From assembly GCA_001695595.3 (NCBI GenBank), contig MBPM02000014.1, forward strand, positions 248,001 through 312,000: 64,000 nucleotides of DNA. The letters run 5' to 3'. Shown one piece after another: positions 20,505-33,600 of the stretch. Below the pieces are notes generated by a model. It did not search any database. It had not been told where the DNA came from and saw only the letters and a program-made list of their open reading frames with translations. Numbering within the stretch: position 1 is the stretch's first letter; each line of letters starts with the position of its first letter. A program made the translations under genes and the position numbers. Origin of the DNA: Plasmopara viticola. Its lineage: Eukaryota; Oomycota; Peronosporomycetes; Peronosporales; Peronosporaceae.

Positions 20505-23500
20505 ATGTTCAGCCTGAACCAGCGGCAGTCGATGCAGTCAGTGCTACAGTCAAGTGGCAATGGTAACCACCCAGTGCGTAACTCGGCATCGTCCTTTATC
20601 TCAGCGTCATACAACAATTACGAGAGCGGGACAAAGAGTACATGCAATGTGGACACGGGGCTCGTGCCATCTTTTGAGGCGTTAAATCCTTATGCCAAGG
20701 CAGGACGAAGCGTGATGGGCGACGACAAACGTTGGCAGCCTGTTCCAGATCTGTTTCATTCAAAAGAATCGCTCTATTTTCGCTCAGCAGTAGGCAAAGT
20801 GTTGAACATGGCCCATGAGGAGATCTCCCCCGCTGAACTCGAGGTGCGAGCCAATACGCCCGAGTTTAAAGTCGAGGAAGGTGACTGGATCGCTCATAAT
20901 TCGAATCAGAAGAATCAATTTGCACTCATTACGCCACTAAAGACAGTGGCACGAATCCCTGCGAACCTCATTATCTCGGACGAGCCAATTACATTGACGC
21001 AACCGATTAATAATCTAATGGGAGGATACCTTCGTAAAAGAGGAGAAAAGAACAAAGCGTTTAAACGACGATACATGGAACTAAATGGCAGCGTGCTTGC
21101 GTACTACAAGAAAAAGCCTGTAAAGAATGGCATTCCATTGGGCCGCGAGGAGAAGAAAGCGTTGGAACGCGGACGTATTGATTTAGACCGCGTGTCGTCA
21201 TTGCAGCCTATGGAGTCCAAGACTGAGCCGTATGGCATTCTCCTCGTGACGACAACGCGCACGTGGGCCATTTGTGCGGATTCGGAATCGGAATCCCAGC
21301 GATGGCTCAAGGGACTTTGCGATGTTGTCAAGTTTAGTGCTGTTCACGTCACTTATAAACGCATGTTCCAGTTACAAGAAGTGAGTGCGAAGGCGATTAC
21401 CGATGTCCGAATGGTTGTTACCACGGGCGATACTGTGGGTCAGATTGTCGAGCATATTTTTAATTGCTATGAACAGGCTCTCGATGCGGCACCATTACGG
21501 CCGTATAATCCAACTGAGTATCGATTGAAAATCACGGGATATCGGGACTACATGATTGATCGATATCGCGTTTTGAACGAGTATGTGCATGTTCGCGAGT
21601 GTCTGCTGACTAAGAAGACCATTCGATTGACTGTTATTCATGAATCAGTCATTCAAGAGACGGCCATGATGAATTTAAGTATTCGCAGAGGCCTCTCTGC
21701 TAGCAATGGATCCATGAGCAATATTATTGACCAGTTTGCAGACATGTTTGACGGAGAACGAACCACGTCCTTACAGATGACAACGTTAGGAGACGAGTGG
21801 GAGCGACCTTCATTAGATCGTAATTCGTCGTTGCCCAGTGGACTTATTCAGCAGCCATTCACTATTCGCATCCGTCGTGTTCTGAATATTCCTCGAACGA
21901 CGTGTGTGCGGAAGCGATCAAGTGAAGAAGCAGTCGTGAGTCAAATTCCGTTGACGAGCTCGAGTATAATCGTCCGTATTGAGCTTTACGATGGTGGCCA
22001 GCTACTGGACAATGCTGTGATCGACACATCGGATATTCGATTAAAGGCGCAACGTAATGACTTACTTTACGCAGAGTGGGAAGATCCGGTGTGGCACAAA
22101 TTTAATATTGACATTTGCAACGTGACGCGAACCATGCGTGTCCAACTGACAGTGTTGGGTGTCAAGAAGGTTGTTGGTGGATCGGTGGCTAATATGGATG
22201 CGCCCGAAGAGAAGATGTTAGTGACTGGTGTGAATGCGTTTGAGGTCGATAATATGCTCGTCCAAGGCCTACACTATGTGCATATGTACAATAACCTACA
22301 CTCTTGTATTTCAGGACCCGTGCCCCATGTGACGCTACCGAATGAGCCAATGATTCAAATTGAGTTTTCGAAATTTGATACACCCATTAAATTTGACTGG
22401 AGTGATGATGACGACATGTCAGTGACTGACCGTTCTCATCGGCGTAGCATCATTACAAGCAGTCGATCCGTGATGCTTCGGAAGGAAGGATGGCTGCAAA
22501 AAGTGGGCAATTTTTCGTCTTTAACTCGTTGGCGGCGGCGATGGTTTGTTGTCGACCAAAGTACTTGCACGCTGAGCTATGCAGACGACGAGACGGCTTC
22601 TCGCAAGCTTATCACGCTACGCAATTGCTCTGTGACGACTGCAGATGATATGAACCAGAAGTTTACGACAGCACCAGTGAACAAGGGCACACGAAAACTT
22701 CGTCAGACATGGTGTTTCAAGGTGCGGCCCATGGGTTCGTCTCGTGATTACATCATTTCTGCTGAGACAAAACAAGAACGTGAAGAATGGATGCTTGCTA
22801 TCCAAACCGTTGCAAAGGGCGACTCGGCAACAAGTGACTTTAATAACACTTTTGGAAACTTTGATGATGCGAATCTTGCATCTCCATCGGTTGAAACCTC
22901 TCCAGTTGAGGAAACAAACGACCAACTTGACGGTAAAAATATTCTGGAGTGTGTGGCGCAAGAACGGCGCGACTCGACCTCGCGCAGTAGTCGGGCAAGC
23001 TCTTATCAAAGTGAGCTGCTTGAATTGCGCAAGCTCATTTTGCTCGACCCCCTGTACCGATTTAGTCCATATCAAAAGGAGCAGCTGTGGATGCATCGTG
23101 AGGAATTTATCGATATTGCGTCAGCTCTTCCTCGTATTCTCTCTTGCGTTCATTGGGATGACCGAGATGAATGCGCGAATGCGTTGCAATTGCTCCCTCG
23201 CTGGTCTGTTCCTGAACACCAAGCAGCTTACATCGAGCTGTTAAATGGCGAATTCGCGCATGAAGGTGTTCGTACATTTGCAGTGAGAAAGCTGGGTCAG
23301 ATGGCGGATACAACTTTCAGCTACTTTTTGCCGCAGCTTGTACAGGCCATTAAATTCGAAAATCACCACGTGTCACCGCTCGCGATGCTCCTGATCGAGC
23401 GAGCCATCAAAAATCCGAATCAAATTGGTTTTGATCTTTTCTGGAGTATGAAAGTAGAGGCACACAACGTTCAATATCGCGAACGGTACGGCACGATCTT

Positions 23501-24617
23501 AAACGCATATTTGGATGTCTGTAGCTCGAAGATGCGAGCAATTTTAAAACTGCAAGACAAACTTTTCTCGGAGGGTGGCATGCTGGAGCGAATTTGTCAG
23601 AGCGTAAAGGCGAAGAGAAAAGACGGGGCGGCTGAAATGAAGCGTGCGATGCAGCAAGGTTTGGAGGCTTTAAATGAGCTACTGCCTGGCTCGTTTCAGC
23701 TGCCACTTGATCCTCGAATCGAAGTGGGTAAAATCATTGTGAGCAAGTGTCGCGTGATGGACTCAGCAAAGAAGCCGCTTTGGCTGGTGTTTGAAAATGC
23801 AGAGGAGGGAGGAGATCCAGTCACGGTCATGTTTAAGGCTGGTGACGATGTTCGACAAGATTGTTTGACGCTGCAATTAATTCGTCTGATGGACGAAATG
23901 TGGCGAGATGAAGGGCTAGATTTGGCAATGGAGCCGTATAAGTGTGTGGCCACATCTCCGATGACGGGTATTCTTCAAATGGTGCCTAATTCGGTGACAA
24001 CTGCTGAGGTACATAGGCGTGATGGTATGATGGGCACATTTAAGGACCCAAGTTTTTCGGACTGGATTCGTGCCAATAATCCTGACTCGAGGAGCCACAA
24101 AGCTGCTGTCGACCTGTTCAGTCGCTCATGCGCTGGTTATTGTGTGGCGACTTGTGTCCTTGGAATTGGCGACCGCCACAATGACAACATCATGATTGCA
24201 TCTTCAGGCCGCTACTTCCATATTGATTTCGGTCACTTTCTTGGGCATCTCAAGTACTACAAGCTGGGGATTCGTCGTGAGCGTACTCCCTTCGTATTCA
24301 CGAACGAAATGGCTTACGTTTTGGGTGGGGTCGAAGGCAAGGATTTTGTGAAGTTTGTAGACACAGCATGCACGGCCTATTGCGTACTGCGAAGACACAT
24401 GCATCTGTTAGTGTCGCTGTTGCTTTTAATGGTTCCGGCAGACATGCCAGAATTGACGGGCCGAGATGATATTAATCACATTGTGACGACATTGGCGCCA
24501 GAGGTGTCGGATGAGCGTGCGCGTGAGTCCTTTGAACAAACAATTCACTTTTGCCTCGACAGCCGGTTCAAGCGATTTGATAACTATCTGCACAATATTG
24601 CCCACGCCTTTGGCTAA
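20505..24617 (+). CDS. Phosphatidylinositol 3-kinase with two PH domains
   Basis: A 1370-residue single-exon lipid kinase that should phosphorylate the 3-position of phosphoinositides at membranes. ATG 20505 is preceded immediately by an in-frame TAG. Order: PH domain 1 ~168-275 (GGYLRKRGEKNKAFKRRYME); RBD-like region ~285-381; PI3K C2 domain ~450-555; PH domain 2 ~657-770 (EGWLQKVGN, WRRRWFVVDQ); helical PIK domain ~832-1018; kinase domain ~1072-1370. Kinase hallmarks are MFKAGDDVRQD with the ATP-binding lysine near 1111, catalytic loop GDRHNDNIM near 1222-1230, and DFGHFLG from 1241. The C2/helical/kinase core resembles class I/II PI3K, while the second PH domain between C2 and helical domains is not part of the animal layout. 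Substrate class is inferred and could be tested from the activation-loop basic residues (GIRRERTPF). Confidence 0.93.
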   Translation: MFSLNQRQSMQSVLQSSGNGNHPVRNSASSFISASYNNYESGTKSTCNVDTGLVPSFEALNPYAKAGRSVMGDDKRWQPVPDLFHSKESLYFRSAVGKVLNMAHEEISPAELEVRANTPEFKVEEGDWIAHNSNQKNQFALITPLKTVARIPANLIISDEPITLTQPINNLMGGYLRKRGEKNKAFKRRYMELNGSVLAYYKKKPVKNGIPLGREEKKALERGRIDLDRVSSLQPMESKTEPYGILLVTTTRTWAICADSESESQRWLKGLCDVVKFSAVHVTYKRMFQLQEVSAKAITDVRMVVTTGDTVGQIVEHIFNCYEQALDAAPLRPYNPTEYRLKITGYRDYMIDRYRVLNEYVHVRECLLTKKTIRLTVIHESVIQETAMMNLSIRRGLSASNGSMSNIIDQFADMFDGERTTSLQMTTLGDEWERPSLDRNSSLPSGLIQQPFTIRIRRVLNIPRTTCVRKRSSEEAVVSQIPLTSSSIIVRIELYDGGQLLDNAVIDTSDIRLKAQRNDLLYAEWEDPVWHKFNIDICNVTRTMRVQLTVLGVKKVVGGSVANMDAPEEKMLVTGVNAFEVDNMLVQGLHYVHMYNNLHSCISGPVPHVTLPNEPMIQIEFSKFDTPIKFDWSDDDDMSVTDRSHRRSIITSSRSVMLRKEGWLQKVGNFSSLTRWRRRWFVVDQSTCTLSYADDETASRKLITLRNCSVTTADDMNQKFTTAPVNKGTRKLRQTWCFKVRPMGSSRDYIISAETKQEREEWMLAIQTVAKGDSATSDFNNTFGNFDDANLASPSVETSPVEETNDQLDGKNILECVAQERRDSTSRSSRASSYQSELLELRKLILLDPLYRFSPYQKEQLWMHREEFIDIASALPRILSCVHWDDRDECANALQLLPRWSVPEHQAAYIELLNGEFAHEGVRTFAVRKLGQMADTTFSYFLPQLVQAIKFENHHVSPLAMLLIERAIKNPNQIGFDLFWSMKVEAHNVQYRERYGTILNAYLDVCSSKMRAILKLQDKLFSEGGMLERICQSVKAKRKDGAAEMKRAMQQGLEALNELLPGSFQLPLDPRIEVGKIIVSKCRVMDSAKKPLWLVFENAEEGGDPVTVMFKAGDDVRQDCLTLQLIRLMDEMWRDEGLDLAMEPYKCVATSPMTGILQMVPNSVTTAEVHRRDGMMGTFKDPSFSDWIRANNPDSRSHKAAVDLFSRSCAGYCVATCVLGIGDRHNDNIMIASSGRYFHIDFGHFLGHLKYYKLGIRRERTPFVFTNEMAYVLGGVEGKDFVKFVDTACTAYCVLRRHMHLLVSLLLLMVPADMPELTGRDDINHIVTTLAPEVSDERARESFEQTIHFCLDSRFKRFDNYLHNIAHAFG

Positions 24618-27600
24618 GGGAACAATAGCGCATGCATAAGGTCATTTGCGTGGATGTCGGATAAGTAAGTATTGCAGCCCTGATGGACTACCGTGGATCT
24701 TGAACAAGAATCGCACCTTTGCATTGCAGCAGATCAAGATAGTAGTCTTTTGTGCCGCTTTGAGTAAAGACCAAAAAAGCACTTAAAATAATATGTACAT
24801 TTTCATTCGGCTGCACCAGTGTAATATTGTGAAGAACTTTAGAGTAATGCATGACTTACGTATTACATGTTTGATTCAAGGTGTTTGCTTTGAAGTACAA
24901 AGTGAGCCCTTACGCCTCATTTGTGCAATTTCTGCTCAATGTTTTCCGGACGGAAAAATGGGCCGTGACGGCACCTAGTACAGAGAAGGCGTAGAGTGAG
25001 GCAAACATCCGGTGGACAATCGTTAATTATCCACAAATTTAAAAGATCGACGTGTGCAATAGATTGCATTCAAAGATTGTTTGTGACTCGTCCACAGCGA
25101 TGCAAGAAAGTGGAAATATGCTACAAGCAAAGTCAAAGAGATTGAGATTTTCATTTGTTGCAAGCGGGGTGGCTTGAGTCTTTGCGGGCGCCTCTAACGT
25201 GGGGTAAGGTGAGCTTTCGCAATTCTTCTCGCCACCCAAGCATGTCAATCCTATGATGCCAAGCTTTTTCACAAAGGCAAAATAAGCTGGTAGCCTTCTT
25301 CCAGGAGCTAAGGAATTTGTTCGTCTAGAGGAGAAAATATCATTTTCAGATAAGGTCGCCGCTACCGTCTCACGAATGTTAATAAAGAGGGTTAAGTTCT
25401 TTATTTTTGAATCATGTGTCCTCAAAGGCCTTAGAGAAACTTGCAAGCGGTCATACGGGCAGCTGACTACTGAGGGAAATCGTTATAACCATAATTTACA
25501 TAGGGTCTTGTCATGTGCACTGTTTGGCAGAGCTAGTTATATGTGTCTGGTCGCTTTTAACTTAGTGGTACCTGCTAGATCGTAATGACATGACGAGCAC
25601 CGGGTACTTGGCTCTGTATATATGTCTGAGGTACTTGACTAGATCGACTACTGTGTGCGGTGTATGATCTGTGTGCCTCGTGAATTCGTTTCCTTTTCAA
25701 TGCTTGCCATTTTTTGCAGGAGTAGTATGTAATTAAAAAGGGTGGCTAATCTTATTAGGTGCGTTTCGAGGTGAGCCAAACAAACCACTTCTCGAAATGG
25801 TACTTGTGTAATTCGTCTCGATTAACACCTTACACATGTCCAAATAACCTCTTCTCTGCTCATATTATGATCATTGCGAAACGTTGGGTCATCTTGTAAC
25901 CTCTGTTGGAAGGAGTACTCTATGAATATGTACATGCGATTGGCAACGTCCAGCTGCCATACTTAGTCCGAACACTAATTTGCTTACATAATCATCGGAC
26001 CATATTTAGAGATCATGGCTGATCCACTACGTGAGAGTATTGCGGCTGATTTAATGCATGAAGTGACAATACAATTTGATGTAGCCGATCGAGTCATGCC
26101 GTGCGATGTATAGTTGTCGATTGAGTTGTGCCGTGCGATCGTACTTATATAGCCTATGCTTAAAGTGGACTGACAACCAAGCCATGATGATCCACTAGGT
26201 CGATTCTGTCATGCAGTCAATCAAGATGTAGCTATTTCACTACACTAAGCGACTCAGCAATAGAATAAAATTATAACTGTCACGTCCCTTTAATGTTAAC
26301 CTGGGTCTTTGGACTAATACTAGCTCTTAAAGTCAGGTAGTCGGCGATATGTTCGAAACAAAGGTCAGGGACCCGAACAAACGCTTCGTCTAAGCAAACA
26401 GCAACAGTAGTCCTGCTACACTTTAAGGCACTTGTGGTCAATCTGCGTTTTAGTCGTTTGACAAGTTTTTTGTAAGTATGGAGTATATTTGTGCTAGTAT
26501 TTACAAGACGGAATATATAACCTTTGGATTCTATGTGGTTTTTGAGAAGTGCAATAAGTGGTGCACAACGCAATCGACACTTGTATGGGTGCACTAAATT
26601 GATTGAAAGATGACATTCCGTGTCGATGAAACCGCCTTAGGCGGTTTTCTCACCGAAATTGAAGCCACGCACGTTGGACCTCAGAAGATAGAGGTAGAAA
26701 AACGACTTTTTATAGAAAAAAATTGTGTTCGCTTTGATGAAAAAGCCATCGATAATGTTCATACCATCTTAAAGCTCTTAAAGCTTGATACGGGAGGATA
26801 CAAAGGGATGCTACATCAGCTAAAACGGTATTTTCCATCTGGGATGAGCTGATGTGTCGTTGGACGCAAGGCTTTTCATCACCCACAAAAGCACCGATAC
26901 GAAGACAGGACATGTAACGTTTCGACATCGACAATCTTATTTGGAAGACGACTGAGATGTATTGCGCTCATTGAGCATCACAGCTTGTACAGGGAGGGTC
27001 CGGTATAGACATTTCAATTTGACGATAAGCTCGGGTACATGTCCGTATGAAGATAAAACCAGTACAGTCGAAGATGAGGTAAGCCAGAAGTCTTTTCAAT
27101 AGCAGAGCTGTACTTAATCTAATAAAAATGTTCGTGACAGCTTGTAAGGCCAAAAGCTAATAAAGAAAGGCCTAAGTAAGACATCAACTTCACATCGTTG
27201 TTGGAAAAAAGTTTCTGAAAGACACTAAATGGTACTTGACATCTTCGACAGTGAGAGTTTTATTGCAATTGTTTTTTTTATCTTTTGGCAAATATCAGAA
27301 TATGGTTCAAGACCTGGTCTCCACCCGATAGAGATGTAGATCGAAAGTTCACCTGCTCTTTAAGCTCAAATACTGCGGAACAATGAAACGCTTTGAAAGC
27401 AGTCGCATAACGTCTTTGAAGCTATCATTTAAAAAGTAGCCAAAAGTAACTTTGACTAGAATTTCCACATTTTGTGTCAAGAGCCAAATGGATGGCAAGT
27501 ATAGCCTTGTGCACGCTGTCAAGGTGCAAAATGCAGTGTCTATCCCGAATATATACAAAGAATGCGTTGCAAAAGTCATGCATATATAATGGTTATTTGA

Positions 27601-28129
27601 CAGGTATTATTGACTCCTCATGCAAGAGATAGAAGGCGATCAGTCCGCTGCGAACAGTATGCTCTGGGACTGGTTAATATCAACTCTGTGGATCGAGTGC
27701 TTTTTCGGTCGATTCAGGACCGAGAGGTACCTGACTCACTACCCATAGGAATCGGATCAAGACAGCCACGATCAATCACACACGACATCTACCAAGCCGC
27801 TCTCAAATGGGTACGTGACACCTGGGCAGGCTTGATAATCTAAAACGCCTCATAACGTTCTGAGAAGCTCGGCCTCATGGTTTGAAGAGCTATCAGTATC
27901 CCGAGCTAGTCCCACCCTGAAAGATTTGGTTTCTTGATTTTGGAAGTAATTATTCAGGCAGTAATGGTCTCCAAAAGCACCCGTGACATTCGATTGTGTA
28001 TTGATGCAGTCATTCAGGCCCCACTGGGTGTTTCCACTTACACTATTGATAGAAAATTTGATCATACTTACGATTAACAAGCTATTTGGACGTAAGAAAC
28101 CTCATTGTTCACTTCCCAGCAGTACTTAT
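24618..28129. other. Gene desert, part 1
   Basis: AT-rich sequence with short frames only. A copy of a dispersed degenerate repeat is centred at ~25045-25080 (GATCGACGTGTGCAATAGATTGC; see repeat family B). A frame at 26610-26852 (ATG, 80 codons) and another at 27610-27843 have no recognisable motif, secretion signal or RxLR-type sequence. Nothing else is supportable. Confidence 0.45.
25030..25080 (+). repeat. Repeat family B, copy at 25 kb
   Basis: Contains GACGTGTGCAATAGATTGC, matching the copies at ~47.27 kb (minus), 53.07, 53.63 and 54.32 kb. The flank CCGGTGGACAATCG..AATTATC also parallels the 54.27 kb copy, so the match reaches ~70 bp. Confidence 0.5.
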
Positions 28130-28500
28130 GTGCATGCACGAAAATTAATTCTCTGGCGAAAATTTCTTTGAAGTCAATGCCGTTGTAGATTGGCCGGCTA
28201 CATTGGGCCAGAAAAAAATGACAGTGAGTTAAACTGTTTTATACGTGCGAAAGTACAGTACGAATTGAGCAAAAGTGGCTAGGCCACTGTCCAACCTCCT
28301 AAGAAAATCAAAAAAGGTTAAATCGAGAGGTCATTGACGAAGTTAAGTGATGCTGTTTGAAGGCGCTGTTTCTGGCCTTTCGAATGGGAAGCGACCGCTT
28401 AGTGTCGTCTGAAACGCATCATATATCAATTTTCAAAGGCAGGCGCCAAGAGGCGAGATTGAGTGATCGCATTTAATTCCAATGATAAAAGTCTGCTATC
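28130..28500 (+). repeat. Degenerate duplicated segment, copy 1
   Basis: Shares an ordered set of short matches with 30330-30600: GGCGAAAA..TTTCTTTGAAG, GTAGATTGGCCGGCTA, TTAGTGTCGTCT, and GATTGAGTGATCGCATTT. Divergence is high. It may be an ancient duplication or a relic of a dispersed element. Confidence 0.4.
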
Positions 28501-30329
28501 CTGTGCATAGAAATGGGACCTGCGATGATATATGATCATGTCAATCATAGAAATTACCTTATATCCTCTGAATTGTCTGTACTCTGATCAGGTAATGCAT
28601 CACTACGCATTGTAATACAGTCACTCCACCTCTAGTTAAGAATACCCTGATGGCTCTCTAATTTTGTGGAGTTATCAAGGTGAAGCATCAGTCAGGAAAG
28701 CAAATTGCTTGAGCTGATGAACTATCTTGTCACCTAGATTATGAGCAAGATCATGTCAGAGCTGTCTTTGGTATCGAATCAAATTCGTGGTGCGTATGCA
28801 AGAGTTTACATTTACAAGGAAATGAGTGCGATGGGTATAACCTTTTACACAAAATTGTCGGCGCGATATAGCGCGAGGCTAGACCTATTTCTTCTTAACA
28901 AAGTTTGCGCCGTCGTATCAAGAGATTAATCAAGCTGACCCATTTTTCTACATTAAAATAATAAATCCCCAAAGAAGCCCACGATTAAATCACCTAGGCC
29001 GAAAAAAGATGCATGGTTTGATAAGCACCCACTATTGGCGGCCTTATTGGTCGCAGATATGTGAGCACGTGCAAAGTGTTCCAGTTGATAAATCTTCGAT
29101 ACATGCGTATGTGGCACCGGCAAGCTTGCCATTTTCAGTGCGTTATTGGCAATGCACTAGCTCATTTTGCGGTCGGTCTATTGAAGATTTGATTGTGTAA
29201 CAGCAGGCTAAAAAATATCATCAGTATTGATGATCGCGCCTTTCATGATACACGACGTTCCTCTTTCGATGTGTGAAGAGCAAAATAAAGCACTGATCGA
29301 GGACTCTGTGCAGCAAAGCCCATCACTGGACGCGAACGTGAACGTTGGTGCGTCAGAACACAAGAATGTACGACAAATTATGTTATTCGAGTCTGGATTT
29401 TCTTAAAAAAAGGACAGGGATACAAAGGCATATCTAGCGGCACTTAAGTATTTTTTCCTCTCGACGGGGAGGATGTGAGGTCGACCTTTTTCTCATGATG
29501 ATAATGCGCCAACAAAAAGTAGGCTCGAGACATCATAAGCGTTAAGCCTTTTCAGCCTGTAGATACGCTTCTCAAGCTGGAAAGGGTTCAAACGTCCGTA
29601 GCGTGATGGCATAACAAAAGTAGAGGACACTTGACCTTAACATCATAAAGAGTCTGACCTTTATAGGGTTCAGTGGTCTTGTGTTACATCCCTTTGTCAA
29701 GGTAGTCGATCGGTATCCTGCAAGATATATCGAATCCATTCTATCCTCTGCGTTATTGGTACTGCCACGTGATCGAGCTTTGCACCATTAACTGAGTTAG
29801 TTACAGGTCCTCAACTCTACGCATTCCTGCAGTGCGTTTTTCAGAATAACATGCTGTGTCATTGGCGCTTTATTTATCAGAAGTTTGGTTTGAAAAAGGC
29901 TTCTGACATCTAATCATTTTACTGCGGCAGTAGCATTAATGCCAGGTGGCATCGTGAACGATAATGTACAGCTAAGTACAGCTATCACATTGGTACCAAC
30001 GACAGAAATTAGACAGGGTGCGCTGCAAAACATTATGTCTAATCTCATGATAGACAAATCCCTTGATTTGTTCAATTTTTTTTAATACCAACGCCTAGTG
30101 CGAGATAGTAATAAACCGATGACTGCGGCCACTTGTCGCTCAGGTTAAGTCCGAAGCAGTTCGAGCGCGTCTGCGACGCTTACTTTTTCTGGTGGCGCAG
30201 CTGGTAAGATCCTATACGGCATATGCACAAGCGTATGTTGATGACTTTTTCTCCATAGTCATGCAGAACATGTGCTACAGGGAGTGAATTAGCACATTTT
30301 CACTTGCAAGCGGTGCTCGAGTGGATGCG
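28501..30329. other. Gene desert, part 2
   Basis: AT-rich, short frames only. The stretch at ~29455-29490 (CGACGGGGAGGATGTGAGGTCGACC) has the look of a retroelement polypurine tract followed by an LTR start and resembles 35810-35832 (GGGGAGGATATCGACCTCAC), but no element can be delimited. Confidence 0.35.
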
Positions 30330-30600
30330 CACAATAAATTTTCATTTTAGTGCATCGTTGGCGTAGAAAAATCTTTTTCTTGAAGTTGTATCTAAAAACC
30401 AGAAATTATTAAAATTTAGGCCATCGTAGATCGTCCGGCTAAGTTACTGTCCTATTAGCATCGGCCAGTCGTCGCCGGATCCACCGCGATGTTTAGCGTC
30501 GTCTATTAGTTGGCATTTATTGAAATTACGCTTTTTCATGAGAATGCAAAAGGACGAAAGTTAGTGATCGCTTTTGAATTCTGGCTATCTGAGCCTTTCC
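30330..30600 (+). repeat. Degenerate duplicated segment, copy 2
   Basis: Partner of 28130-28500: GTAGATCGTCCGGCTA, TTTAGCGTCGTCT and AAGTTAGTGATCGCTTTT occur in the same order and similar spacing. Confidence 0.4.
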
Positions 30601-33600
30601 AAAAGAACTACCCTGTCAATGATCAATGTCTACAAGCGATAAAATCGGTTCCATTCTAAAAGCTCACCTCCTGAGTGCTTGGACTGCTGCATGAGTTCAT
30701 ACGTGCGAAAAAAGAGAAATACTTAGGGCGAGCGGGCTAGCGAGTGCAGCATTACAAAAGTTCTAGATAAGCACTGATTCTTACAAATTATGTAGATCAA
30801 ATTCTCCAAGTCGACTCTTAAGCTTCTTATCCCAGAGAAAAGTGCCAAGGTTGCACACACAGCTGCAGCGACCGAACTGCAGCTTTGTCGATAGTACTCA
30901 TTGAGGGGAACGAACTGAAGTAGTTTGTCTTATCAGACCAAAACGAAATTTCTGAGTAAAAGGTGAAGAGCATAGTATAGCGGGAACTCGAGCGGGGAGC
31001 TAGGTAGAACTATAGCGGGTGAAGCCTGGTTCTATAACAAAATTACGAACGACTGCGAAATTGATCAGGATGGGCTGCTATTTACCACTTGTAATTGGAA
31101 ACCTTGATTGTGATAGCGATGATCGGATATCCGATATTTCGCAACCAGACATCATGCATTATTGGCACGCGAGTTTGAAGGGAGTGCATCATGAAAATGA
31201 TTAAACTGCTGGACGGCTGAGAATGCAGGCGTGACTTACTTAAAAAAGTACAGCGATATGTACGAGGACATGTGAATTGTGACACGAACCAAGCGCATCT
31301 GAAGAAAAATCGCAAGATTACATACAAGCGACTGACCATTTTTAAAGACGCTGACAGCTGTATTCAAAAAGCATTTTGCCCGTTCGATTAATTGCAATTA
31401 TGAAGGGTGGACATTCTTTATTAAAAGTAATCGCTAGCTTTGCGTGAACTATGTTAAATGTTGATAGTTTTATTCTTATTGCGCTTTTTTTTCCTTTGAG
31501 CATTATCGGTTGGTTTAGAAATTGCGACTGCTTTAATCAAGCTTCAAATAAAAATGTACGCGTCGAGAAATCAAATTTTCTTGGGAACAAATGAATTTTT
31601 GGGGTGCAACGGTTATTACAAATTTATTTTAACCCGGCTACAAGCACTGCCGCTAGGGCTATGCATCGAGCATTAAATTTTATCATATTATCGAGTGTCG
31701 TGACGAATGTTTGCTGCTTGGAAGGCTGGCTAGACCGAATTGCTGCTGCTTTCTTAGGCTTATCAATGCCAGAAATCCATTTAAGAAATCCGAATTATTA
31801 TGTCCAACCCGAAAACTTTGCAGAGGCCAGGTAGTATGTGGACAATGGATTGACGATTAGTGTAACGCATGGGAAACTTGCGGCAAAAATTTACATTTGG
31901 AACATGATTGACCGCACACTATCGCTGGGTTAAAGTGGTCGACCTGAGCATCATATTGCATTTTAAAACTGGTTTATTTGCTTCCAGACTGTAATGTTAT
32001 GCTTTCACTGATATAATTGTGTAATTAATGCGCAGATAAAGCCTTTTTCAGTATCCATTAGTACCTATCTATACATTTTCTAGTTGGGTGCCTATCATGC
32101 ACCAGAAGTTTTTTCTTTTAAATTAATTTACAACGGAATGCCAATTTATACCAGAAACGTTCCTCTTAATACAACAGACTGTCAGAATTTAGCTGATTAG
32201 GATCTCTACTAGCAGCAGCATTCAGAGACTTATCTGTTGGCCCGCTGAGTAGAGGCTAGTCTTAAAAGGACGAGAGTGCTACAGTGCTACCAAGCAAAGC
32301 AGCTTCAGCTCCAAAGGTATACGGCAGAAAGTGCGCGAGGAGGCCGTCAATCAAAAAAAAATTATCTCGCGCAAGGTTTTTAATCGACACTGGTCAAATC
32401 TGCGCTATTAGAGCTCAGAAAGCGCTGGCTACCAGTAGACGTAAAACTTTTCACTGTGAAGGTCTCAGTCCTGATGATAAGTGTATACAGTGAGAAATTA
32501 AGTTCTTAAAGCCTAGCAGCTCTTAGTGGCACTGGTGGACAGCTAGCTGTCAAAAAATGTTTTTGTACAATTGCAGTAAGCCAAAACAATTTTCTTTAGG
32601 TTTTAAGAATAAAAGTAGAAATCATTAAGCTCCTGGTCAAAAGGCTTCGACGCTTATAAGATGGAACAGACTTGGCTGTAAAACAAGAGTGACTTGATCC
32701 TGTTCATGACGTGATTATAATGCATGAGCCTAGCCGGTAGAGCCATACCAACCTTCCAATCTCGCGCAACAGTGCTTTGCTCCTTCATTTTCTCGCTCAA
32801 TAGTTCACTTTGCTTTAAAAAAGAGCTTTGGGCAAGTCAAGACCCGAGAAACGTATAGGAGGTATTGAAATCTTTCCGAAGGCAGATGTGACGACACCTT
32901 TGAACCTTCTTTTGCCAAAAATAAAGTGTCGCTTGCAGCAGTGGCTGACGGAGATGCTATGATAGCACAATCATTGTAGCAAAATAGTTGTACATGAGGC
33001 TTAAATAAAGCCACCAGTATTTAAGGTCCCCACGACTCAGTGGACACAAACGTGGGTAGCAAAGCAGCACTAATAGCGAACGCTAGGAGGGGATGCTATA
33101 CAGGTCTTATCCTAAAAACCACAAGCGACACTTAGGCTAGCAAAGTGAAGGAAACAAGCTGCTGCGTCACGACAGGTGTGCTTCAATTAAAAGCATCAAT
33201 ATGAAAAAAGAGAGTTCTCGACTAATTTTAGAGCCAAAAGCGGTGTTTTATGAAGGTACAAAACCCCTCTAAGGAGAAATTATTATGTCGCCGTTTAAGA
33301 AGATGGCTTACATCATATTTATAGGTAGCAAACATTGCGTCTTGGCTCAGAGATTTCTAGCATTGCAGCAATTTAAAATGTCCTTCATTTAAATTACCCT
33401 AAGATGCGGTGCACAGACCCACCAAAAACACTATACGAAAATGAGGAAGTAGGTATCATGCCAGACACAAATTACTATATCACCGTGTAATGACAACTAT
33501 CACGTGGAAAGCGTGAGCTTCTCTATGCCTTTATCGCCAAAAGGACAACGGCTAGAATGGCGCGGCAGCTGAAGTCAGCGCTCTCGTCATCGTCTTCTAT

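Noticed and set aside
25039..25446. 135-codon minus-strand frame
   Set aside because: It starts from a non-ATG codon, ends inside a family-B repeat copy and has no domain.
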